A stretch of 64,000 bases of DNA, taken from positions 273,874 through 337,873 of the forward strand of contig JAFBJZ010000740.1 of NCBI GenBank assembly GCA_016785225.1, given 5' to 3'. The notes below the pieces were generated by a model that saw only the letters and a list, made by a program, of their open reading frames with translations, ran no database searches and was not told the origin of the DNA. The position numbers were made by a program, and so were the translations under genes. Source of the DNA: Psettodes erumei. Its lineage: Eukaryota; Chordata; Actinopteri; Pleuronectiformes; Psettodidae. Shown piece by piece: positions 36,089-48,000 of this stretch; the first letter of the stretch is position 1; every line of letters begins with the position of its first letter.

Positions 36089-39000
36089 ATGGAGTGCATT
36101 TACCGCGTGCTGCGGGGTACAGCGTTTCCCGTGCGTCTCAGAAAGCGGGACTGGGCGTGCGTGTTGGCGGGCTTTTCATTCACGAACTACAGCACAAAGA
36201 CGGCATCGCAGATACCAGGCATGGAGTACCAGGTGAGCCCCACGTCTCAGTCGCCTCTGCCCATCCGCGCATCGGCTGCTGGTGAGCCAGCGAGCTACTG
36301 ACGCTGGAGAAGTTTATGACATCAGTGCGAGCGAATGGTTTGAAACGTTTTGAAAAGAAATGGAAACATGGCTGACATTCCGCATGAGACTCACTGGATT
36401 AACTGGTCGGCCGTGACGTGTCAAACTAGCTGCTGCTTGCTGAGCGCTACGGTGTACAATCTGTCCCTGCGTGCAGCCCGTGTGGACCACGTATCAGCAT
36501 ACGTGGTCCACTGGATCATTCCCGCTGAGTTTGAATTGGTTCGGTTTCACGTCCCGGGCTTACCCAGGCAGATCCTAAACTGCTCTCCCCCTCACACGCC
36601 ACTTCATTCGGCCCACTTGTACAATCTAATATGATCCAGTACAGAAACTCTGTCATAAATTCAGCCTTTACAAAGACAGTAATGTTCAGGTTTTCACTGA
36701 GCCGCATGTTTATTATTGTGACGTTGTAGTTTACAGTGGTGTGGTGCTGGGCTGGGTTATATTGAGAGGTGTTTCTATTATTTTGTCCACCCTATTTATA
36801 TACACGTGAGGATCGGAATATTAGGAACACCTGTCGTCAGCACCCACTGTGAGCTCAGTAATAAACGTCAGGTAGAATGAGGAGCTCGTGGCAGAAATGT
36901 TATGGTTCACTTAAATACTATTATATCATGTTTATGTCTTAAATTACAATGTATGTACAAATTATAGTTACAGAAATTATATAATATTTGTATGTATTGT
37001 TATTAGTTATACAATCTGTTCCCTTCTCTTTACCCATTTGCTGTGTTCCCGCGAGAAGTAAATCATCCCCTTTTAGAGTTTACAGCGCTCTCTCAGTTTT
37101 TATAGTTTTGGTGTGCAAACTCAACTGAAAATGCTTGATTTATTTATTTTTTTTTTAGTTTGGGGCTTGACATTTCAGGTAGCATGCGAAATGGAAACGT
37201 CCCGGGCAGTCACTGAGGTTGCGTTTTTCTTCCTCATTCGGATGTTTTGAGGTGACACGTGAAGTGAAGCTCCTTGCCTGCGTCTCTGCAGGGTTTCACT
37301 TGCTGCACAGTGAGTTGTCGAAGGCGCATCCTTGCAGTTGTGAGAGTGATTGTATATATATATATATATATATCACAAAGCGTAGTTGATGACTTTTCTG
37401 AATATCATCTGAGTACAGCATGGTTTTCCATCAGAAGCCTTGCGGATGGCATGGGCCAGCAACACAAAAGCCATAGGGCAGTTCTCCCTCTGAGAAAACC
37501 ACGCACGTTGAGCAGGTGTCGCATGCGGAGCGCTGCGTGATTTGTGGGATCCAAGCGCTCGCGTCAAGGGCTGGCGCTACCTTTGCCCCCCAGCGCTGAC
37601 ATTTGACTCCTCTCCGTTCCGTGTCGTGTTCCCCCCCTAATGCGTCCAGACGACGGACGCGTTTGATGTGACTGGTAGATTTCACAAACGGCCCGGGCGG
37701 GACTGCCCCCGCTCGGGGCCGAGGAGGGTCACCCGCGTGCTATAAAAGCAGACCCGGCGCGGTCGGAGCTTATCGCGTCGGCATGGACGGTGACGTAGGA
37801 GGCCGAAATGAAATGGTAAGCGGTCAGACCGGGGGGGGGGGCGTTATCTGTTTTGAATGAAAGCCATTGTAAATTCTTTGACGGTGTTAAAGCGTGGTGA
37901 GTGTAGCTTTTAGCCAGAGTTGAAGCGGGAGGAAAGTGTGCGCATTTGCCGGAGCCTGTTTTCAGCAGCGTCTTGTCGGTGTTTGCAGCAGCATGGTTAA
38001 TCCTTTGAATCGTTTCTGGACAACAATTTCTGTGGTAAATAACATGAGTAGTATTGTAACGCTAGTGATCAGTCTCTTGTTTTTGTAAAGAGTTGATCTC
38101 CTGAGGACGTGATGGCCAACTGAACATGTGCGTGTAAAATAAAGCGATTCATTCCATAGAAGTGGCAGCTTCTTTCCCGTGCTGTCCTTTTTGACCCGAC
38201 CCTCTCTGCGTCTGTTGCAGGATGCCATTTGCACGCTCAACACGCTGCAGACCAACGCCGGCGCCCTGGAGCAAGTGCGACGAGAGCGGAGCAACCCGGC
38301 GACGCAGCTCCAAGCCATGAGGGGCTTCCTGGAGCGAGCCGGTCTCGCGGTGCGTCGCCCGAATCGGCGCGCGCGCGCGCTGCGCGGTCACGCGACCGCA
38401 GCGACGGCGTCGAGATGTTCCGCTGGGATGGAGCGCTGATTTCCTTGAGTCTTATCTGGTGTGTGTTTTGTGTGTTGTTTCAAAGGTGAAGGATCTAGAC
38501 CAACTCAATATCATTCATGTGACGGGGACAAAGGGCAAGGTGAGCCAACAGTATGTTCAGTCCGTCATACGGGACCATGTGCAGTACGTCATGTACACGT
38601 GCATGTACGTTTGAAACTGAAGAGTCTGACTTATAGGTGCAACAGAAAATGTAAGCTCTTTTATGAGTGATAACAGGTCCAGGTCCAAGTCCAAGTCCAA
38701 GTCTGGGTCATTTGTTTCCACTGAGACAGAGGGACATACAAACGTGCCGTCTAATGGTCCTGTTCACTGCAGGAGACTGACGTGACCGCGTTTGCCTTTT
38801 CAGGGCTCGACATGCGCGTTCACTGAACAGATTCTGAGAAGTTACGGCTTCCGCACAGGATTCTACAGGTGAGTGAACGATACTGACGCTATTTCACGGA
38901 GAGGAGATGAAACTGACAAACCAGAGACGCAGGTGTGACATCATTGTTGAGCTCTCCGCAGCTACGTCACCGAGCAGCGGCAAGCCGCTCAAGGCTGAGG

Positions 39001-42000
39001 AAGAGCTCTTCCTCTTCAGGAACCAGTGGCCTGTAATGAATTAATGAACCTCTGTCAGCTGACAATCAGCCATGGCAGACGTTCATTTCATCCTGTTAGA
39101 CTTTGAAATTTTTGGCAGGGAAACTGCAGAGCGTATTTCTGGTGCGGCACATGTTGTTTTAGTCTGCCAAACTGGAAGAGAACGCAAGCTACAAAGTAGT
39201 GTGCCGATCGGGTTCTGCCTTTGTTCTGGTTTGGAACTAAAAGGGGAATGACAGCTCTGTAGATGTGACCAAGTTATTCATTCAGTTCATTTCTTTGAAC
39301 TAGTTTTTGTCATTTTTCGTCATGAATTGCGATCTAGTTTGATTTAGTCCTGATTCATGGCGACAGATGAAGCTTTATGAAGCTCCGGGGCTTAAAAGAA
39401 GTAAGAACGGTGAAATTTTGGAGGCGTGCAAAACGTACACGACATTAAATCCACCAACGGGTTAAGTGAATGACTGTCCCCTGACTCCCATATCTGTTGT
39501 TTCAAACTGAAACAACAGAGTTGAGTAAGTGCGACTTGATGACCTTGCACTGGCCACAATAAGTTTGTCAAGTGGCAGTGACTAACTGCAGTGAAATCAG
39601 AGACGTATTTTGAGCGGCCTGAATACAAAAAGCAGAAACAAAAGAGCCGAATGGATTCCCACGGAACGATGTTCTGCAGTCATGCGGAACCGTGAGGATC
39701 AGAGGGCTCATTTCTACAAAGGCCTGTCCTGTTCTACTCTCTGATGGGCTGATACAGAGCGACTGCATAGGCCTACAAGTGACTATGTAAATTCCATGTT
39801 CAACATTTGTTTGTACTTGAGCACGGCAGTTGTCTCTTCTCGGTTGCAGCTCCCCACACTTGGTGCAAGTCAGGGAGAGGATTCGGATCAATGGGAAGCC
39901 CATCGGAAAGGAACTCTTCACCGACTACTTCTGGCAGATTTTCAGACGGCTGGAGGGAACGAAGGTAGGTCACGTGACGAGGCAGATACGGGTCGGTTTA
40001 AAACACAGCCCCCTCGCGGATTGGATGGAAGTGTTGTTTTAACTCCTGGCTACTCATTCACTTCAGTCAATGAACTGATTAGATGGAGCGAGTTTTCATC
40101 ATCCGTGAGTAACGACGGGCGCTGTCTGAGGCGACTTCTTCGCTCATTTGCCTGATTGCGAATCCTGCTCGCGCTCTCAGCTCGAGCGGGACTCGAGGCC
40201 TCGGCTGTGTTTTGATTCGAGTCACGGGTTGGAATTGAATCTAGTGCAAAATGAGATCCTTCACGTCTGGGCGAGCGTGACCCTCATGTGAGGGTGCACT
40301 TTGGTCACAATACTAGCATTCAGCCGGCTTGTTTAAACATTTTGGACAGACCGGTGGTCATTCTTTTTAAAAAATCATTTACCGTGGAGCCAAACATTAC
40401 GAGCTCAGCTAAACGTGTGCTCTTCCACAATGATTCTGTGCTGTGGTTCATATATAAGCCTTTAAATCCAGTCGATAGGGAGAGCTTCAAAAGTTGGCGT
40501 TTTCGGACACGGAGACAAAAACGGTCTTCATTTTTGAAATGAAAACATGAAGACATGTTTCTCGACAACCTCAGTTTCTACAGCTAATACAACACAGAAG
40601 CCGATACTAAACTAAGCCTAAACTGACTATATCAACATGCAACATCATGGAGGGAAAACCCACTAGATTCACGAATCAAAAAAGAGAAGACGACATGACA
40701 TCATCGTCTTGTCCTGCTTGCTCGAATCATCTTTTGCGTTGATTCTGGTGACCAACTGTACGAGACCAGACTGAGCTATATGTAACTACCAAAGGTGGCA
40801 GTGTAACTTTTATCTGTTAGCGTCACGCAACAGCAGCACAGCTGGTCTCACTGACAGTCAGTAGGCCAGACAAGCAAACACAACTTACTTAATATACACT
40901 CATTTTTTGAATGGATCCGTGATAGCTAGCGGTCTCCGTGTGACATCTGCTGGTTATTAAAGTGCTCAGCATATGGCAGTAACTTCAGAGGGAGAGTTCA
41001 GGTTATTTTTGGGTTGGTATGAGGCACTGATGTGTGGTCAGGTTAGAAACTACTGATTGAGAACATAAACTCTGTGTTTAAATGTTTACTGAAGTCATAA
41101 ATCCAGTGAGAAGTAGGAGGAAGCTAAAACAATGTCCACTGCTTAATCAGGTTCTAAATCTCTAGATTATCACATAGAACGTTTTGTAAAAGTGATGCAA
41201 TTTGGCTTTTTTTCCCTTGTCTTTGACCTCAGGATGCCGATGGAGGGACGATGCCGGCGTACTTCCGTTTCCTCACCATCTTGGCCTTCCACGTGTTTCT
41301 TCAGGAGAAGGTACGAGAGCAGCTGCGCTGTCTTTTATTGTCGGCCACTAAATGTTTCTTTTACAAGTTAGAAATGTATGTGACTCACTGTGTCCATCCA
41401 TACACAATGTGTATGGATGGACACCTTCTATGATGCTGTATGTTCCAAAAAAACCCCCCCCCAAAAACTCAATTCTGATTCATTTGCACTATTATACGCG
41501 TTAACGATTCTGTAGTTAAGAAGTTTAATAGGTTGTCTGCCATTGTAAAGGGGAGTTTAGATGTGCTCAAACATGTCGTGGCAGTTAACACACCCATATC
41601 GCCACACTGAGGCCTGTGAGCAATAATAATTAGTTCAGTGACTAACTCACCTGGAATGAAAATACAACTGTTGTTTTTCCAGGTGGATTTAGCTATAATT
41701 GAAGTTGGCATCGGTGGAGCGTATGACTGCACCAATATCATAAGGTAAGATTCTCTTTCTACAGGTGAAACGTGTGATGGCTTCAGACCATGAGGGTCCA
41801 GGAGGGACACCAGTTCAACCTCTGAACCTGGATTTACCCACATGACTTTGTAATTTAACTCCTGTTTTTCTGTTTCTTTTCCTCTCTGGAAATAATCTAT
41901 ATGAAACTATTGTCATTTGAATTAGTCCGGCGCTGTTAAAACGTAAGGGAGGCGGTGCGTTTAAAGACGTCTCCCCTCACCTCTCTGCACTGATGTGGAG

Positions 42001-45000
42001 GCGTGCTGAAGGGTGCGTTCGTAGCCACGTTCTGCCAGTTCAGCTGTCCTCTCCCTGTCTCAGCCCTCCCTCTCCACCACGTGTGAGACACAGCTAGATG
42101 AATCCTGCCCACTCATTCAGTAATATGATGATGAGATCAACAGTACAGCTGTGGCCAAAAGTTTTCAGAATGACACAAGTATTGGTTTTAACAAAGTTTG
42201 CTGCTTCAGTGTTTTTAGAGCTTTTTTGTCAGATGTTACTATAATATACTGAAGTATAATTACAAGCATTTCATAAGGGTCAAAGGCTTTTATTGACAAT
42301 TACATTAAGTTTATGCAAAGAGTCAGTATTTGCAGTGTTGACCCTTCTTTTTCAAGACCTCTGCAATTCATCCTCTTGTGCTGTCAGTTAACTTCTGGGC
42401 CACATCCTGACTGATGGCGGCCCATTCATGCATAATCAATGCTTGGAGTTTGTCAGAATTTGTGGGTTTGTGTTTGTCCACCCGCCTCTTGAAGATTGAC
42501 CACAAGTTCTCAATGGGATTAAGGTCTGGGTAGTTTCCTGGCCATGGACCCAAAATTTCGATGTTTTGTTCACCCGAGCCACATAGTTATCACTTTTGCC
42601 TTATGGCAAGGTGCTCCATCATGCTGGAAAAGGCATTGTTGGTCACCAAACTGTTCTTGGCTGGTTGGGAGAAGTTGCTCTTGGAGGATGTTTTGGTACC
42701 ATTCTTTATTCACAACTGTGTTCTTAGGCAAAATTGTGAGTGAGCCCAGTCCCTTGGCTGAGAAGCAACCCCACACATGAATGGTCTCAGGATGCTTTAC
42801 TGTTGGCATGACACAGGACTGATGGTAGCGCTCACCTTTTCTTCTCTGGACAAGCGTTTTTCCCGAAGCGGACAAGCGTTTTTCCCAAAGCAAACAATCG
42901 GAAAGGGGATTCCTCAGAGAAAATTACTCTACCCCAGTCCTCAGCAGTCCAATCCCTGTACCTTTTGCAGAACATCAGTCTGTCCCTGATGTTTTTCCTG
43001 GAGAGAAGTGGCTTCTTTGCTGCCCTTCTTGACATCAGGCCATCCTCCAAAAGTCTTCACCTCACTGTGCATGCAGATGCACTCACACCTGCCTCCTGCC
43101 ATTCCTGAGCAAGCTCTGCACTGGTGGTGCCCCGATCCCACAGCTGAATCAACTTTAGGAGACGGTCCTGGCGTTTGCTGGACTTTCTTGGGCACCCTGA
43201 AGCCTTCTCCACAACAATTGGACCTCTTTCTTTGGAGTTCTTGATGATCCGATAAATGGTTGATTTAGGTGCAATCTTACTAGCAGCAATATCCTTGCCT
43301 GTAAAGCCCTTTTTGTATAAAGCAATGATGACTGCACGTGTTTCCTCGCAGGTTACTATGGTTAACAGAGGAAGAACAATGATTTCAAGCACCACCCTCC
43401 TTTTAAAGCTTCCAGTCTGTTATTCTAACTCAATCAGCATGACAGAGGGATGCTCAGCCTTGTCCTTGTCAACACTCTCACCTGTGTTTACGAGAGAATC
43501 ACTGACATGATGCCAGCTGGTCCTTCTGTGGCAGGACTGAAATTCAGTGGAAATGTTTTTTGGGGGGATTAAGTTCATTTTCATGGCAAAGAGGGACTTT
43601 GCAATTAATTGCAATTCATGTGATGAATCTTCATAACATTCTAGAGTACATGCAAATTGCCATCATAAAAAATGAGGCAGTAGACTTTGAAAATTAATAT
43701 TTGTGTCATTCTCAAAACTTTTGGCCACGGATGTATGCTGTAATGGAAAGCAGCCACTTTGGCAGTCTTTTACAGCGGACAGAAACTCTGTGTAGAAATG
43801 ACCTGGGGACACTGATGCCCTGTTCTCACCTGAGAACAGCACTGGGCAATGTGGGCGGCTCAGTAAACCAGAAAGGTAACATGATCAGCATGACTGAACA
43901 GGAGACGATTGCACTGCGCATGTTTGTGCGGCGGAGATAAAAAAAAAAAAAAAAGATGTTTTCATCTCCAGCTGAATCTTAATATGTATGCTTTTATCAC
44001 GGGCACATCCGTGATGCGAAGAAAGATGAACTGTGCGGCTTTGTCTCAACAGGAGGCCCTGGGTGTGTGGCGTCTCCTCGCTGGGTATAGACCACGTCCA
44101 GATTCTCGGAGACACCATCGAAAAGATCGCCTGGCAAAAAGGAGGCATCTTCAAGGTGCGTTGGTCGTCCACGTCAGATGAATATGGGGAGTCTAAAGGA
44201 ACGACTGATTTCAGCGTCATCTGTCGTTCTCAATCAGATGGAGATAATAAATGTTAATCAATTCAGAGAAAACATTTCCTAATAGTTGAAGAAACTGACG
44301 TTAGCTGTAAGCAACTTCTCGTAGTAGCTTAGTATTCCATGCTTCTCACGACATTGGTCTGTCACCTGCATGTGTTGTCAGCCGGGAGTTCCTGCCTTCA
44401 CCTCCAAACAGCCAGAAAATGCCATGGCTGTGCTCAGGGACAGGGCCAAGGAGATAGGAGTGAGTGATCCCTCTGGCGAATGTGACATCATCAGTCACTC
44501 TGCTGTGCGACACACGGTCTAACCTGCGGCGGTTGTTGCAGTGTCCCTTGTGGGTGTGTCCCGACCTGGCGGACTACAAGGTCGACCGCGTGCCGTTGCG
44601 TCTGGGCCTGGCGGGATTGCACCAGCACGCCAACGCCTCCCTGGCCCTCCAGCTGAGTCACACCTGGCTGCAGAAAAGATGTCCAGGTGGGAGAACAATA
44701 GGTCTCCAGCGAGGATAAAGTTGCAAAAACATATCAAAAGCTCTGCTCCACAGAAAAAAAAAGTTTGTTCGAAGGTGGGATGAAGCTGTTCAGTTTGGCT
44801 GCGCACCGTATGTTTATGTGACACTTTATTAGTCCGACTCTTTGCATTAACTTGACGAAAACTGGACAAACTGGACAAATTCTGACAGAAATTGAACTTT
44901 TCATAACATCAAACAAGCTTGTAGCAACAGGCTAACAGCGCTAACAGCGACGACGTCTGCCTTGCAGCGCGTACGAAACATCCAGAGCTGTGAAGTCCTC

Positions 45001-48000
45001 CTCGTTCTTGGGACTCCACTTGCTACCAGTTTGACCCAACAATAGACAATATTGTTGGGTCTGTGATTTAAAAGGATCAATATGTCTTTCAGTTAATTGA
45101 TTCATCGATGTGCGTGTCCAGTGGGACAAGAAGAGTAGTCCAACTACATCACATAGTCGAGCTACAGCCAAAGCTGAGTCACTGATACGTGTGTGGTTTC
45201 TGATATGCTTCTGCAAGTTTACCAGTCTGCTTCACTGTCATATTAGCACCCTGAAAAAAATACAATTTATTTTATAAAAAATCAAATCTCAGTTTTGCTG
45301 ACACCTGTCCTCTGTCAACAGATAAAAGCTTTCCACACATCAGTCTGGCGAGCACAGGTGTGCCTCAGGCCACTTCCTTCAAGCTCAGCCCCATCGTGGT
45401 GAAAGGTGAGTCATCAAAATAACAGTCAGCTGCGTTTTGAATCTGTGCCTGACCTAATTCAACACGTTGGTGTGTTCAGGTCACTGGTAATACATCCATA
45501 TCCTAAAGAGGTGCATGCAGGATCTCAGTTACATATTGTGGGGAGAATAATGGAACTGGATCTGTTTCAATTTATATTTATTATTAGATAAAATAGGCTA
45601 CTGTGGTGATTCTCTCTTAAAAGTGGGTGCTCAGAGGACTCCAGAGACATCTCAGTATGATCAGTGAGGTCCAAAAAGAATCTAAAGGCTAAAAGGAATG
45701 ATTGGGGGCTGGTGAGTCTCTCTGTTCAGATCATGGAGCATGGTGTCCATGACAGGACACCTGAAGTTTGTCATCACTGCAGAGAAAAGGCTTTTTGGAC
45801 CGATGGTTGAGTTTTTTGGGAAGAACACACAGCATTGTAGAAGGTGTAAAAAGGCGTTGCTTAGCAACATCAAAACATCAGGTACAGTGGAGGCAGCTGT
45901 GTGCGCTGCTGCCTTGACAGGATCACGTCAGGGTGACTGTCGCCAGCTGAAGCTCAGTAGAAGCTGAGTGACACAGCAGGACAATGAGTGTGACAGCACA
46001 CAAACCAAATCCAGCTTCTGGAGTGGTCCGGTCAGAGCCTAGACCTGAACCCAGTAGAGATGCTGTGGAGAATGAGTTCACGCCAGACTTCCTGAGAAGA
46101 TGTCTGAGCTGAAGCATCTCTGTAGGAAGGATGGTCCAAACTTCCTCCTGAACACTGGACTGATCCACAGATACTGGAAGAGCTGGTGTGAGGTTCTGCC
46201 AAAGGAGGTTCCACCAACACTGTTCAGTGAAGACACAAAAGATCGGAACTATTTATTAACATGTCACATTTTATGACCAATTAACGCAGAAAAGCAGGTC
46301 ATTTAAAGGGTTCACACACTCTCTCCTGCCACTGGAGAAACATCATATTCTCTTTCTGGATCTTCATCCAGTGTGTCGCTTGTGTTTGGTCTCAGGGCTG
46401 GCAGACACCGAGTGGCTGGGGAGGAATCAGACTCTGAGACATGGAGCGGTCACCTACTTTTTGGACGGAGCTCACACCATGCGCAGCATGCAGGCCTGCG
46501 TGCAGTGGTTCAAAGAGGCTGCAGAGCAGCAGGAAATGAACGCGAGGTGGGTCGTCCCCATTACCGCACCCATCCGCCACCTCTGCGTAGGATGACGGCA
46601 CCCATACTTGGCCATAACGGTGCCGTCAAACTGCCGCTCTTTGCTTTTGCTCGTGCAGCACTGAAGACGTTTTTCTGACATAAAATCCGTGACGTGTTTG
46701 TGTTGTAGTGGACCCGTGGCCAGAGTTTTACTGTTCAACTCCACAGGAGAGAGAGATTCATCGGCCATGCTGAAGCTGCTGCTGGTGAGTACAGCAGGTG
46801 GATATTGTATCTTAGTTTTTTTTTAATATCAGGTAACTTCCTGTTTCTTCCCATCAGATGTTTAGTCCCCGTATTGATTGCTACTGATGATATTTCACAT
46901 TTCATGCACAGAAAGTGATCTATAGAAAACTAACAGTGGGCAGGATCTCAGGCAAATACTGCTCCATGATTGGCTCCTGCTCAGAGCATATTTGCGATTG
47001 ATGATGCGATTACTTGAAAGCAGACCTTCAGTGATATTCTTCAAATTGAATTTCAGTGAGTTGTCTTACAAATGTGTTGCGTCCCTGTGTGTCTTTTTCA
47101 GCCGTGTCGTTTTGACTTCGCTGTGTTCTGCCCAAACATCACTGAAGCCATTGCTTCTTGTAATGCAGGTGAGATCTGATCATTCAGCATTTTCGTCATC
47201 ACTGCTTAATTTTTTATTTTTTTTTTTTAGATTTCTTGTTTCCTACCCGTAGACACCCAGTGCTTCTGATTAGCTTACAGTGGCTTCAGAAAGTCGAGTG
47301 ATTGATATGGAACCAGTAGAAACGAGGAGTTTGACTTGTTGGTAGGGCTGCACCGATCCCAAAACTAGAGCCGAGTATTGGCCCGATACTTTGCTAACGT
47401 GTTCTTACTCCTATACTCTTAGTCTTATGAAACTACTGCGATACTACTGCACCTGATCCCACTTCACAGCAATGTGACGGTGACCTCTTTTTAACCGTGC
47501 AGATTGATAGAGGAAAAGCAATGTGAGCAATCTGGAGATATTTGAAGATGATGAGGTGAAAAAATTATCAAACACACTGACTCATATGTCCAACTGAGTG
47601 TCGCTCAGTTCATTCATCTCCCTGCTCTCTCTCTCGCACACACACTGTCAACAACAACATCATTTTGTATTTAGTTTGTTGTAGTCAGACAGTAAACAAC
47701 ATCTGATGACAACAAAAAACGTTCTGAAAGTAAAGTTACATCTGTAACTGTATTATTCTCTACTCAGTATCTGCAAGGGCCCAAATGTAAGTACTTGTAC
47801 TCAGTATAAAATAATGTGGTATCAGTGCATCCCTGTAGTCTGGGTACATCAGTGAGCACAGGCTTTGGTTCCAGGCCCCTGTGGCCCAGCAGCACCAAAC
47901 CTGGCAGCCTCAGTGTGATGACACAAACGTTTCAGTGTTTAAGGAAACCGCTCGCAGCTATTTCTGCCCAGAAATAGCTTGAGCAAATAAAATACACCAA

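Noticed and set aside
44519..44878. 119-codon minus-strand ORF
   Set aside because: It is antisense to fpgs exon 10 and shows no domain.
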